Made by a program: the position numbers and the translations under genes. Shown in pieces: positions 41,585-51,300 of a stretch of DNA of 64,000 bases. Origin of the DNA: Streptomyces marincola (lineage in GTDB: Bacteria > Actinomycetota > Actinomycetes > Streptomycetales > Streptomycetaceae). The stretch is taken from NCBI RefSeq assembly GCF_020410765.1, contig NZ_CP084541.1:5041001-5105000 (forward strand), in the 5' to 3' direction. Every line of letters begins with the position of its first letter. Within the stretch, counting starts at the first letter, position 1. The notes below the pieces were generated by a model. The model searched no databases and was not told the DNA's origin. It saw nothing but the letters and a program-made list of their open reading frames with translations.

Positions 41585-42970
41585 TCAGGGCGTCCCCGCG
41601 GTCCCGCCGCCCCGGGGGCCTTCCGGGCCGCCGCCGCGCGCGGCACGCAGCGCGCCGCGCGCGAGCAGCAGGGCGAGTGCGCAGGTCACGAGGCCGAGCA
41701 CGGTGTAGCCGCCGGCCAGCGCCCAGACGGCGCCCGCGGCGATGATGGTGGGGGTCAGCGTGACCGTCAGCGTCTCCACCGGCGCGAGCGGCAGGTAGGC
41801 GAGGCCGAACTCGTCGAGGGTCCGGGTCTTCAGCTTCGGGTCGCTCATGCGCAGCAGGGCCACGCCCGTGGACACCGATCCGGTCGCCCAGCCCCAGGTG
41901 AACAGCGCCCTCTCGAACCAGTGCCGGTCGAACACGCGCGGCGCCACGACGAGGAACAGGAACAGGCACACGGCAAGACCGGCCGCGAACAGCAGGAGCA
42001 GCGGAGCCAGGTAGTCGGCCACGAAGCTGGGCACGATGGAGGCGATGCCGCACACGATCAGCACGTCGGTGGCCGATCCGGACACACTTTTGATCGTCTG
42101 GGGGTCGACGTAGCGCCAGGCGGGGGTGCGGCCGACCGCGAGGCGCAGCACGAGACCGACGAGGAACGCGACGGCGAACACCGGCACCGCGAAGTCGGGC
42201 CACAGGTCCCCGACCCACTCCGACAGCCCGTACGCCGCCGCCGCGACCGCGGCCACCAGCGACACCTGGAGGGCCAGCGGCTCGATGGACACCGCCGAGG
42301 TCGTGGCCCGGCCGGTGGCGGTCCTGTCCTTCTCCTCGCGGATCAGGCCGGAGCGCAGTTCCTCCGGCAGCCCGGCGAACGGGCCCACACCGCCCGCGTG
42401 CCCGCGGCGCGCACCCCAGTTGGTGATGATGATGCCGCCGACGATGCCCACGAGCATGCCGACGGTCGCGGAGGTGAAGCCGAGCGAGGTGGCCTCCTGC
42501 CAGCCGTCGTCCTCGAACGCCGTGCCGAGCGCCGCCGCGGTCCCGAATCCGCCCGCCCAGCCCGCGAATAGCAGGGTGCCGAACGCGTCCGGGGTTCCCC
42601 AGACGGGGCCGAGCAGAATCAGCGCGAAAGCCAGGCCGATACCGACCTGCACCGCATACATGCCGATGGAATAGAGGGAAAAACTCCCCGTCGACTTCCC
42701 GAAGGCGCCGAACCCGCTGTCGCTCGACAACGCGAGGCACGCGAATACGGCGACGATGAGCACGGAGGAATAGGTGCCCAACTGGTCGGAGAACGGCAGG
42801 ATATCGAGGACTTCAGGGCCGAGCAGCAGGCCGAGCCCTCCGGCGATGACGCTGGACGGCAGCATCAGCCGCTGCACGAAAACCAGCCGGGCGCGGGCGA
42901 TCGTTCCGGTGACGAGCAGGGCCGCGATGAGTCCGGCGTCACTGAGAAGTGACCAGGGCGTGTAATCCAT
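41585..42970 (-). CDS. Sodium:glutamate symporter-like transporter (GltS family)
   Basis: A 461-residue membrane protein with about 10-12 helices. The GltS-type loop motif is G-G-F-G-T-A-A-A-L-G near residues 140-149, and a second internal repeat is near 365-385 (T-W-G-W-A-T-G-S-V-S-T-G-V-A). E. coli GltS takes up L-glutamate with Na+. The substrate here may differ. ATG 42970 begins the first helix. The next gene on the same strand is a SolA-like oxidase, suggesting uptake and oxidation of an amine or amino acid. Confidence 0.85.
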   Translation of the reverse strand: MDYTPWSLLSDAGLIAALLVTGTIARARLVFVQRLMLPSSVIAGGLGLLLGPEVLDILPFSDQLGTYSSVLIVAVFACLALSSDSGFGAFGKSTGSFSLYSIGMYAVQVGIGLAFALILLGPVWGTPDAFGTLLFAGWAGGFGTAAALGTAFEDDGWQEATSLGFTSATVGMLVGIVGGIIITNWGARRGHAGGVGPFAGLPEELRSGLIREEKDRTATGRATTSAVSIEPLALQVSLVAAVAAAAYGLSEWVGDLWPDFAVPVFAVAFLVGLVLRLAVGRTPAWRYVDPQTIKSVSGSATDVLIVCGIASIVPSFVADYLAPLLLLFAAGLAVCLFLFLVVAPRVFDRHWFERALFTWGWATGSVSTGVALLRMSDPKLKTRTLDEFGLAYLPLAPVETLTVTLTPTIIAAGAVWALAGGYTVLGLVTCALALLLARGALRAARGGGPEGPRGGGTAGTP

Positions 42971-43182
42971 CCGAACTCCTCGTCGATCGCAGGTGACGCC
43001 GGATTTCTATCACCGCTATCGGGAACCGGAACAGAGGGAAACCCATACGAAGAAGCGGATGGTGCCATACGCGGTGGTTATGGTCCAACGGTATGCGGAC
43101 TGTCCGCCGAATGCGGGACCGAAATCGTCACCGGCACGAAACCCCGCCGGAACACGGCGGCGGCCCCCCGCGCCCCCGACGG

Positions 43183-43214
43183 CCGCCCGCCCCCGGGCGC
43201 CCGGGGGCGGGCGG
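43183..43214 (-). terminator. 32-bp perfect GC palindrome after exporter 2
   Basis: CCGCCCGCCCCCGGGC (43183-43198) and GCCCGGGGGCGGGCGG (43199-43214) form adjacent perfect 16-bp arms just beyond the stop of the minus-strand MFS gene at 43220. Confidence 0.8.
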
Positions 43215-43219
43215 TCCGC

Positions 43220-44752
43220 TCAGTGCCGGACGGGTTCGTCGCCCAGCCGCTGGCCGCGCAGCAGGAACCAGGCGGCGGCAGCAGCCACGAGCAGCAGGGC
43301 GGCGCCGACGCCGGCGGCCAGGGCCACCCCCTCGACGAACGACGCGCGAGCCGCGTCGAGCAGCGCCCCGGCCGCGTCGGCGGGCATGTGGGCCGCGGCC
43401 ACGACGGCCCCGCCGAGCGACTCGTGCGCCCCCTCCGGCGTGCCGACCGGTCCGGTGAAGTCCTGGTAGACGTTGGTGACGACGGACCCGAGCAGGGCGA
43501 TCCCCAGGGCGGCGCCCAGTTCGTACGCGGTCTCGGAGACGGCCGACGCGGCGCCCGCCTGCTCCTTGGGCACGGCGGTGAGGATGACGTCGGCGGTGAC
43601 CGTGAACGACAGTCCGGTGCCGAAGCCGACGAGCAGCAGGACGGTGCCGAGCAGGGGATAGCCGGTGGCCTGGCCGATCGTGGTCAGCGCGGCCAGGGCC
43701 AGGCCGATCACGGCCAGCCCGGTCGACACGACCGCGCGCACCGAGACCCGCCGCGCCGCGGCACCGGCGACCAGCCCGGCGGCCACCGCGCCCGCGGCGG
43801 CGGGCAGTTCCGCGATGCCCGCCTCCATGGGGCCCCTGCCCTGGACGAGTTGCAGGTACTGGGAGAGGAAGAACAGCAGTCCCGACAGCCCGAGGATGGT
43901 CAGCAGGTCCGCCAGGACGGCGCCGCTGAACCCGCGGTGCCGGAACAGCCCGACGTCCACCAGCGGGGCCGGCAGCCCGCGCTGGCGCCGGACGAACAGG
44001 ACGAGGGCGGTGGCGCCCACCAGGCCCGCCGCGAGCGTGGGCCACACGAACCCGTCGGCGGCGGCCTCCTTGATCGCGTAGACGACGCAGCCCATCCCGA
44101 TCAGCGACAGGAGGACGCTCGGCAGGTCCCAAGGACCGGGCGAGGGGGTGCGCGACTCCGGCAGCAGCATGGCCCCGACGACGACCAGCACCGCCATCAC
44201 GGGCAGGTTGATCAGGAACACCGAGCCCCACCAGAAGTGTTCGAGCAGCGCGCCGCCGACGATCGGCCCCAGCGCGAGACCCGCGGAGGCGGCGGCGCTC
44301 CAGATGCCGATGGCGAGACTGCGTTCGCGTGGGTCGGGGAAGAGGTTGCGGATCAGCGCGAGGGTTGAGGGCATCAGCGTGGCGCCGGCGACCCCGAGCA
44401 GCGCGCGGGCGGCGATCATCGCCTCGGGCGTGTGCGCGTAGGCGTTGAGCACCGAGACCAGCCCGAACGCGGTGGCGCCGATCAGCAGCAGGCGCTTGCG
44501 GCCGATGCGGTCGCCCAGGCTGCCCATGGAGATGAGCAGGCCGGCGAGCACGAACGAGTAGGAGTCGCCGATCCACAGCAGCTGGGTGCCCGAGGGCTGC
44601 AAGTCCTCGCTGAGGTAGGGCGTGGCCAGTCCCAGAACGGTGGCGTCCACTGCCACGAGCAGCACCGCGAGGACCAGGACGCCCAGGGCTATCCAGCGCC
44701 CGGGGCCCGACCGCTCGCCCTCCCGGCCGGCCGGGTGCGGCGCGTTCGTCAC
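43220..44752 (-). CDS. DHA2-family MFS drug exporter (14 TMS) 2
   Basis: A 510-residue QacA/EmrB-like exporter with about 14 helices. The motif D-A-T-V-L-G-L-A-T-P is in TM1, followed by D-R-I-G-R-K. The segment G-G-A-L-L-E-H-F-W-W and others align well with exporter 1 at 31.4 kb (G-G-F-L-L-E-H-F-S-W), so the two are paralogues of one subfamily. The GTG start overlaps the upstream TetR stop (GTGA). Substrate unknown. Confidence 0.92.
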   Translation of the reverse strand: MTNAPHPAGREGERSGPGRWIALGVLVLAVLLVAVDATVLGLATPYLSEDLQPSGTQLLWIGDSYSFVLAGLLISMGSLGDRIGRKRLLLIGATAFGLVSVLNAYAHTPEAMIAARALLGVAGATLMPSTLALIRNLFPDPRERSLAIGIWSAAASAGLALGPIVGGALLEHFWWGSVFLINLPVMAVLVVVGAMLLPESRTPSPGPWDLPSVLLSLIGMGCVVYAIKEAAADGFVWPTLAAGLVGATALVLFVRRQRGLPAPLVDVGLFRHRGFSGAVLADLLTILGLSGLLFFLSQYLQLVQGRGPMEAGIAELPAAAGAVAAGLVAGAAARRVSVRAVVSTGLAVIGLALAALTTIGQATGYPLLGTVLLLVGFGTGLSFTVTADVILTAVPKEQAGAASAVSETAYELGAALGIALLGSVVTNVYQDFTGPVGTPEGAHESLGGAVVAAAHMPADAAGALLDAARASFVEGVALAAGVGAALLLVAAAAAWFLLRGQRLGDEPVRH

Positions 44753-45300
44753 GGTGTGTCCTTTCGTGTCGCGCCGCCGAGCAGCAGCTCGACGACCATG
44801 CGGGAGAAGTCGTTGCGGGCCACGCGGCCCTCAAGGGTGGCCCAGGTGGCGGCGCCCAGCAGGCCGTACAGGGCCTCGGTGAGCCACGCCACGCTCAGGT
44901 CGATGCGGAACTCGCCGCTCTCCTGGCCCCTGCGGAACAGGGCGTTGACCCGCTCGTCGATGCGGGCCCAGCCCGCGTTCTGCTCCTCGCCCTCGAACAG
45001 CTGGTTCTCGGAGTAGAGGAACGTGAGCAGGCCCGTGCAGGGCTGGACCTCGCGGACCAGGCGGCGCACCGCGTCCGTGGCCGTGCCCTCGCCGAGGCGC
45101 GCCGCGTCGAGCGCCGCCTCGCACTCGGCGATGCCCAGCTCCTCCAGGGCGCGGACGAGGGCGTCGCGCCCCGCGAAGTGCCGGTTCAGCGTGGCTCTGC
45201 TGACTCCGGCGGCCCTGGCGACCTCTTCCATGGTCGCCGTGGCGCGCCGCGCCAGCAGATCGGCGGCCACCCGCAGCACGTGATCACGATCGAAAGCCAT
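44749..45300 (-). CDS. TetR-family regulator of exporter 2
   Basis: A 183-residue regulator. The HTH is at residues 8-50 (L-R-V-A-A-D-L-L-A-R-R-A-T, M-E-E-V-A-R-A-A-G-V-S-R-A-T-L-N-R-H-F). ATG 45300 is the natural family start; an upstream ATG would add about ten residues. It is co-transcribed with exporter 2 through a GTGA overlap. An inverted repeat sits 18-39 bp upstream of the start. Confidence 0.9.
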   Translation of the reverse strand: MAFDRDHVLRVAADLLARRATATMEEVARAAGVSRATLNRHFAGRDALVRALEELGIAECEAALDAARLGEGTATDAVRRLVREVQPCTGLLTFLYSENQLFEGEEQNAGWARIDERVNALFRRGQESGEFRIDLSVAWLTEALYGLLGAATWATLEGRVARNDFSRMVVELLLGGATRKDTP

Positions 45301-45317
45301 GAGCCAACGATAACCCG

Positions 45318-45339
45318 CATGAGACATGAACGCCTCATG
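45318..45339. promoter_or_regulatory. Candidate TetR operator upstream of exporter 2 operon
   Basis: CATGAG (45318-45323) and CTCATG (45334-45339) with a 10-nt spacer, in an A/T-richer stretch just ahead of tetR. Confidence 0.5.
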
Positions 45340-45486
45340 TGTGACGCATATGACTCTCGTGGGCGGGAGTCGGGGCCACCCGGGCGCCGCACGCCGCCGC
45401 CCGGCTTGCTTCGATGGGGTGCGATCCGCAGCCTCCGCGGCCACGGGCCGCCTGGCCCGCCCCCGCACCGGAAGGAACCACGCGCC

Positions 45487-45783
45487 ATGCCCCTCTTCGC
45501 CGTCACCTACGCCTACGTCGACGACGCCGCCGCCCTCGACCGGCTCCGCCCCACGCACCGCGCGTACCTGCGCGGCCTCGTCGAGAGCGGCGTCAACGTC
45601 TCCTCGGGGCCGTTCGGTCCCGGCGAGCGCCCCGGCGCGCTGCTGCTGATCCGCGCCGAGAGCAAGGAGGCGGCGCTCGCCGCCACCGAGGCCGACCCGT
45701 TCCGCGCCGAAGGGCTGGTCGCCGAGGTCACCGCGACCGAGTGGCGGCCGGTCATGGGGCAGTTGGCCGACGACGCCTCCTGA
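45487..45783 (+). CDS. YciI-family protein
   Basis: A 98-residue ferredoxin-like YciI protein. It has F-A-V-T-Y-A-Y at the N-terminus, H-R-A-Y-L near residue 24, G-P-F-G-P near 42-46, and D-P-F near the middle, all family landmarks (His and Asp of the putative active site present). YciI proteins are small enzymes or accessory domains of uncertain role. ATG 45487 follows GGAAGGA. It is divergent from the TetR gene and could be part of its regulon. Confidence 0.85.
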   Translation: MPLFAVTYAYVDDAAALDRLRPTHRAYLRGLVESGVNVSSGPFGPGERPGALLLIRAESKEAALAATEADPFRAEGLVAEVTATEWRPVMGQLADDAS

Positions 45784-45798
45784 CGACGCCGTCGCACG

Positions 45799-45843
45799 GC
45801 TGCCGCGGCCGGGCCGCCCGGTGGCGGGCCCGGCCCGGGCAGC
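45799..45843 (+). terminator. Hairpin after YciI gene
   Basis: GCTGCC (45799-45804) pairs with GGCAGC (45838-45843), enclosing near-complementary GC blocks. Some bulges are needed. Confidence 0.55.
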
Positions 45844-46354
45844 GGCGGGGAACCGCGCGGCCACCGGCCGGTCACCCCGGGGCCCGGGGGCGCACTTTAG
45901 GGGCCGGGCAGGGGTACACCGGGCGGGCCCGGTTGCCTAGCGTGGCAGCATGGCGTATCAGCTGTGCACGCGCGGGCGGACCGCCCCCGGCCCGCGGGAC
46001 CCGACGACGGGCCTGACCCCCGCCCCCGCCCTCAGACGCGCCGCGCCGCGCGCCTGACCACCCGGCCGCGCCGGTCGCGCCCACCGGCACACCCGCCGCC
46101 GCGCCGCGCGGCGGTGCGCGGGACCGGCCCGCGGGGTAACGACCCAGGGCCAGGTCCGTTCCGCCAGGCCCCCGGCCGACCGGGGGAGCGGAGCGCGCAC
46201 GGCGTCCGCGCCGGGCGCGTTCCGCACACTGACAGCGCCGTCAGTGCCCGCACCGCGCCCGACGGCGGCACGCGCCGGGCGGCACCACAGAACACCACCC
46301 GGCGGCGCCGACGACAGCGGCGGCCCGGCCACCAGCAGGAGGTTCGAACACCCC
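45844..46354 (+). other. Gene-free interval upstream of the thioesterase gene
   Basis: About 510 bp without a convincing gene. A 35-codon frame from ATG 45950 has no ribosome-binding site and an Arg/Pro-rich sequence, so I do not call it. An AGGAGG lies 12 nt before the thioesterase ATG. The promoter was not located. Confidence 0.45.
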
Positions 46355-47122
46355 ATGACAACCGTTTCCGGTACGCGGGAAACCTGGTTCCGCCGGTTCC
46401 AGCAGGCGGCGCCGGACGCCGTCCAGCTCATCGCCCTGCCGCACGCCGGCGGCTCCGCCCCCTACTTCCTGCCGCTCGCCAGGGCACTGGCCCCGGCCGT
46501 CGACGTCGTCTCCGTCCAGTACCCCGGCCGGCAGGACCGGCGCCTCGAACCGGCCGCCGAGGACCTGAACGTCCTGGCCGACCAGATCTTCGACGTGCTC
46601 GACGCCAAGCCGGGAACGCCGCTGGTGCTGTTCGGCCACAGCATGGGCGCGGTCCTCGCGTTCGAACTGGCCCTGCGCCTGGAGAAGGAGGTCGGGGACG
46701 TGCCGCTCGGCATCATCGCCTCGGGCCGGCGCTCCCCGACGCGGCACCGCGACGAGGTCGTGCACGAACGCGGCGACGCGGGCATCATCGCCGAGATGAA
46801 GGAACTGGCCGGCACCGACCCGGGCGTGCTCGCCGACGAGGAACTGCTCCAACTCGTGCTGCCCGCCCTCCGCGCCGACTACCGCGCGGTGGAGACCCAC
46901 AGGCACAGGCCCGGGGAAACGGTCCGCGCCCCCATCAGCGTGCTGACCGGCGAGAGCGACCCGCGCGTCACGCTTGAGGAGGCGCGGGCCTGGGAGGAGG
47001 TCACCACCGGCGCGTTCAGCCTGCGGTCCTTCCCCGGCGGGCACTTCTACCTCAACGGGCGCCAGCAGGAGGTGACGGCCGCCATCAGGGAGAGCATCGC
47101 GGCCTTCCGCGCCGCCCGCTAG
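46355..47122 (+). CDS. Type II thioesterase (alpha/beta hydrolase, NRPS/PKS editing type)
   Basis: A 255-residue thioesterase II. The pattern is L-I-A-L-P-H-A-G-G-S-A near residues 26-36, nucleophile elbow G-H-S-M-G near 93-97, acid in G-E-S-D-P near 201-205, and catalytic His in G-G-H-F-Y-L near 229-234. Such enzymes clear misprimed acyl groups from carrier proteins of NRPS/PKS assembly lines. No synthase is in this window, so it may serve a cluster elsewhere or be a remnant. The upstream in-frame extension is shadow. Confidence 0.9.
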   Translation: MTTVSGTRETWFRRFQQAAPDAVQLIALPHAGGSAPYFLPLARALAPAVDVVSVQYPGRQDRRLEPAAEDLNVLADQIFDVLDAKPGTPLVLFGHSMGAVLAFELALRLEKEVGDVPLGIIASGRRSPTRHRDEVVHERGDAGIIAEMKELAGTDPGVLADEELLQLVLPALRADYRAVETHRHRPGETVRAPISVLTGESDPRVTLEEARAWEEVTTGAFSLRSFPGGHFYLNGRQQEVTAAIRESIAAFRAAR

Positions 47123-47292
47123 CCAACGGGCGCCTCCGTGCCCGGACTTCGCCGGGAACCGCGATGCGTCCGGAACCCGCGGGGGCCCCGGCGCGTTCCC
47201 ACGGGCATGGCGCTCACGACGTGGCTCGCCCCCGGAGTTCCCCCGGCCGGTTCCCCGACCGGCCGTTCCCCGGCGCCGGGGAACGGGACCGC

Positions 47293-47799
47293 GTGACGGC
47301 GCGGCTCCCGGGCGCGGGCGGCGTCCGGCTGACGGTGCTCACGGCCGACGACCTGCCCCTCTGGGAGCGGGCCAGGCTCGCCGCGCTGACCGACGCGCCG
47401 CACGCGTTCACCGTCGGGCTCGCCGACTGGCACGCGGGCGGCAGGGAACGCTGGCGCGCCCGGCTGGCCATCGCGGGCTCCCTCAACGTCGTCGCCCTGC
47501 GGGGCGAGGAGCCCGTCGGGATGGTCAGGGGCGTGCCGCGGGACGGGCGGCGGAGCGAACTGCGGTCGCCGTGGGTCGGCACCGGGGCGCGGGGCGACGG
47601 CCTCGGCTCCCTGCTGATCGAGACCGTGGCGGCGTGGGCCGCGCGGTCGGGCGCGGCCGCCCTCGACCTCGCGGTCCTGACGGACAACGCGCCCGCCCTC
47701 GCCCTCTACCGGCGCCACGGCTTCGTCCCGGCGGGAGCGCGCGGGGGCGCGGGCGGCGCGCCCGGCGAGCGGATGCTCACCAGGGCGCTTCGCGCATGA
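47293..47799 (+). CDS. GNAT-family N-acetyltransferase
   Basis: A 168-residue GNAT protein. The acetyl-CoA loop is R-G-D-G-L-G-S near residues 98-104, following strand L-R-S-P-W-V-G. The C-terminal N-A-P-A-L-A-L-Y-R-R-H-G-F is the usual final helix-strand. The substrate is unknown. The GTG at 47293 begins the conserved part; upstream codons to 47164 are low-confidence. Downstream by about 120 bp is the EACC1 gene. Confidence 0.82.
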   Translation: MTARLPGAGGVRLTVLTADDLPLWERARLAALTDAPHAFTVGLADWHAGGRERWRARLAIAGSLNVVALRGEEPVGMVRGVPRDGRRSELRSPWVGTGARGDGLGSLLIETVAAWAARSGAAALDLAVLTDNAPALALYRRHGFVPAGARGGAGGAPGERMLTRALRA

Positions 47800-47921
47800 G
47801 CCCCGTGCGCCGGCGCGTTCGCCCCCGCGGGTCCCGGGGCGAATCCGGGCATCGGAGCGGCGCCGCGGCCCCCGGGTGGGTAACCTCGGACGCGGGGGCG
47901 GCAGAACACAGGGGGAGGACC

Positions 47922-48305
47922 ATGCGTGTCGTCATGACCGTCGCCGGCGAAGGGACTTCGCCGTCCGGTGTCCACGAGTTGCACGGCTGGCTGCGGGACG
48001 TCCCCGAGCTGCGCGGCCGGGTCGGGCGGGACGAGGCGGCGCCGCCCGTGCCGGGGGCGATGGGCCCGGGAGCGGACGCGCTGGTCGCCCTGCTCGAACC
48101 CGGCGGCGTCGCCGCGGCGTTCGCGGGCGCGCTCATCGCCTGGGTGCAGACCCGCCGCGGCAGCCACACGGTCACCGTCGTGCGCCCCGACGGCACCGAG
48201 ATCACCATATCGACCCGCCAGGCACGCGAGTTGACGCCAGAGCAGCTGGCCGAGCTGGCCGAACGGCTCGCCCGTCCGCCCGCGGACCCGGGCGATGGCG
48301 GGTGA
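47922..48305 (+). CDS. EACC1-like (effector-associated constant component) protein
   Basis: A 127-residue protein in the style of effector-associated constant component 1. An N-terminal strand-helix unit (V-V-M-T-V-A-G-E-G, then L-H-G-W-L-R-D) is followed by a hydrophobic helix (about 63-80) and a cytosolic strand T-V-T-V-V-R-P-D-G-T-E-I-T-I. EACC1 proteins couple to diverse effectors in predicted bacterial conflict systems. ATG 47922 has GGGGGAGG upstream. The last 11 nt overlap the start of the caspase-STAND gene, so they work as a unit. The family call is from memory. Confidence 0.78.
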   Translation: MRVVMTVAGEGTSPSGVHELHGWLRDVPELRGRVGRDEAAPPVPGAMGPGADALVALLEPGGVAAAFAGALIAWVQTRRGSHTVTVVRPDGTEITISTRQARELTPEQLAELAERLARPPADPGDGG

Positions 48306-51300
48306 GCTGTCCGCCCCCGGTGCCCGCGCGATTCTGATCGGGACCGGGCGGCACGCACCGGGCTCCCGCCTCGCCGCCCTGCCCGCCGTGGACCGCACGC
48401 TCGACGACCTGGCCGCCGCGCTGCGCGAGGTCTGCGGCATGGCGGCCCCTGGCCAGGTCACGCGGGTGCCGGGCGGCGCGGGCCCGGACGAGGTGGTGGC
48501 GGCCGTCGAGGAAACGGTCCAGCGGGCGGCGGGCCCCGTGCTGCTGTACTACGTGGGGCACGGCCTGCTCGGCCCCGGCGACGACCTGTACCTCGCCACC
48601 CGCCGCGGCCTCTCCGAGCGGCACGTCGCCGGCGCCGTGCCCTACCGCACCGTGCGCGACCTGCTGGGCGAGGCGCCGCACGGCAGCATCGCCGTTCTCG
48701 ACTGCTGCTTCTCCGGCCGCGCCGGCGCACCGCGCACGGACGGCGGCGCGCGGCGCGCGTTCGCGTCGGCGCGCCCGCGCGGCAGCTTCCTGCTCACCTC
48801 GGCGTCCCACTACGCGCTGTCGTTCGCGCCGGAGGGAGAACGCCACACCGCGTTCAGCGGGCGCCTGCTGCGGCTGCTGGCCGAGGGCGACCCGGCGGGG
48901 CCGCCGTGGCTGACGCCCGAGGCCCTGCACGCCGCGCTGGAACGGGAGTTCGCGGACGACGGCCGGGTGCGGCCCGCCCGCAGGAGCGAGGGCACGCTCG
49001 GCGCGCTGCGCCTGGCCGCCAACCGCGCCTACCCGGCCCCGGCGCGCGACGAGGAGCCGCCGGCCGACGTGCCCTGCCCCTACCCGGGCCTCGAACCGTT
49101 CCGCACCGAGGACAGCCGGCACTTCTTCGGCCGCGACGAGCTGATCGCCCGGCTCGTGGCCGCCGTCGACCGCACAGGACCCGAGGCCGGGCCCGTGGTC
49201 CTGGTCGGCGCGTCCGGCTCCGGCAAGTCCTCGCTGCTGCGCGCCGGGCTCACGGCCGCGCTCGAACGCCGGTGGGCCGCGCGCGAGTCGGCCGCCGGGC
49301 CCGCGCTGCTCCTCCCCGCCCCCGGACCGCGCCCGGTCGCGGCCCTGGCCGCGGCCTGGGCCGAGGCCACGGGGCGCGAGGACGCGGAGGTGGCCGCCGC
49401 CCTGCGGGCCGGCCGGTTCCCAGGACCGCGCCCGGGCCGCACGGCGCCCCGGCTGCTGATCGTCGACCAGTTCGAGGAAACGTTCACCCGCTGCGAGGAC
49501 GACGCGGAGCGCGCCGCCTTCGTCGCCGCCCTGACCGGCGGCGGGGACGGCCCGCGCGTGGTGCTCGGCCTGCGCGCCGACCACTACGGCAGCTGCCTGG
49601 CCCACCCCGCGCTCGAACGGGCCCTGAATCGCGGGCAGGTGACCGTTCCGCCCATGGGGGAGCGGGAGTTGCGCGACGCCGTCGCGCGCCCGGCCGCCGC
49701 CGTGGGGCTCGACCTGCAACCCGGCCTCACCGAACGGCTGCTGCACGACCTGCGCGAGGGCCGTTCCGGTGAGGACGCGGCCGGGCCGCTGCCGTTCCTC
49801 GCCCACGCGCTGCGCGAGACCTGGCTGCGCCGCTCCGGCACCCGCCTCACGCTCGCCGGCTACGAGGCCACCGGCGGCATCTGGCGCTCGGTGGCCACGA
49901 CCACCGAGCGGCTGCACGAGGAGCTGAGTCCGGCGCACCGCACGGTGCTGCGCGAACTCCTGCTGCGCATGCTGCACGTGCCCCCCGACCGCGCCGACGC
50001 CCGCGCCGCCACCCGCCGCCGCGTCCCGCTCGCGGAACTGCTCGACGGCCTGCCGGACGCGGCCGGCGAGCTGCGCGACCGGCTCGCGGCGGCCCGCCTG
50101 ATCACGGTCGACCGGGACGGCGCCCAGATCACGCACGAGGCGCTGCTGCGCGCCTGGCCCCGGCTGCGCCGCTGGATCGAGGAGGACGCCGCCGCGCTGC
50201 TGCTGCGCCAGCAGGTCCGCACGGCCGCGGAGGACTGGCGGGCCTCGGACCGCGACCCCGCCTACCTGCTGCGCGGCAGCCGCCTCGACGCGGCCCTGCG
50301 CCTCACCGAACTACCCGCCCACGAACGCGAGTTCCTGGCCGCGGGCGAGGCGGCGAGGGAACGCGAGCGCCGCCACGAGAAGCGCCGGATCACCGTGCTG
50401 CGGCGGGCCCTGGCCGGCGTGGCCGTCGCCGCGTGCCTCGCGGTCCTCGCCGCCGCGGTCGCCGTGTCGCAGCAGCGCGACGCGGCGCGCCAGCGGGACC
50501 ACGCGCGGGAGCAGGGCGAGCGGGCCGACCACCGCGCCGCGCTCGCGGAGGCGGAGAACCTGCGCGCGACCGACCCGCGCACCTCGCTCGAACGCGGCCT
50601 GGACGCCCACGCGTTGCGCCCCTCGGCCGACACCCGCCGCGCCCTGTACGAGACGCTGGCCGCGACCCCCTACCGGGGTTCGACGGGCATCGGGGAGGAG
50701 CAGGGACACGCCGCGCTCGCACCGGACGGCCGCACCCTGGTCACGGCGGGCGACAGCGAGGGCCTGGCCCTGTGGGACATCGGCCCCGACACCGCGCGCC
50801 CGCACGCGCCCCTGCGCACGCCCCTGGCCCGGCTGCCCTGCGCCTCCTACTTCCCCGACCCGTACCTCGCGCTCGCCGGGCCGGGCGGCAGGACGCTGGC
50901 CGCCCTCTGCGACGGAAGCGTGTCGGTGTGGGACCTGTCGGGCCTGCGGGAGGGCGCGCAGCCGCGCCGCGTCGCCTCGCTCGGCGTCGAGGGCGCCGAG
51001 GGCGTTCCCCAGACGCTGGCCCTCAGCGCCGACGGCACGGTCCTGGCCGCGGCCGGCTGGTGGAGCGAGGACCCGGCCGTCGCGGAGGCCGAGCGCGGCA
51101 CCCTCGCCCTGTGGGATCTGAGCGACCTCGCGCGGCCCCGTCGGCTCTCCGTGACCGGCGGGGTCCACGAGACGGACGAGGTGGCGCTGAACGCCGACGG
51201 CACCGTGCTCGCCACCGCCGCCCGCCAGGGGCGCGCCCGGGACCCGGACCTGCCGTTCGACACCGGCAACGTCCTGGGCGGACGCGGCGTCCGCGCCTGG

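Noticed and set aside
45950..46057. 35-codon ORF starting ATG 45950
   Set aside because: No ribosome-binding site, Arg/Pro-rich, no homology that I recognise.
46355..47122. Thioesterase as evidence of an NRPS/PKS cluster in this window
   Set aside because: No synthase, carrier protein or tailoring set is present; only the stand-alone editing enzyme.
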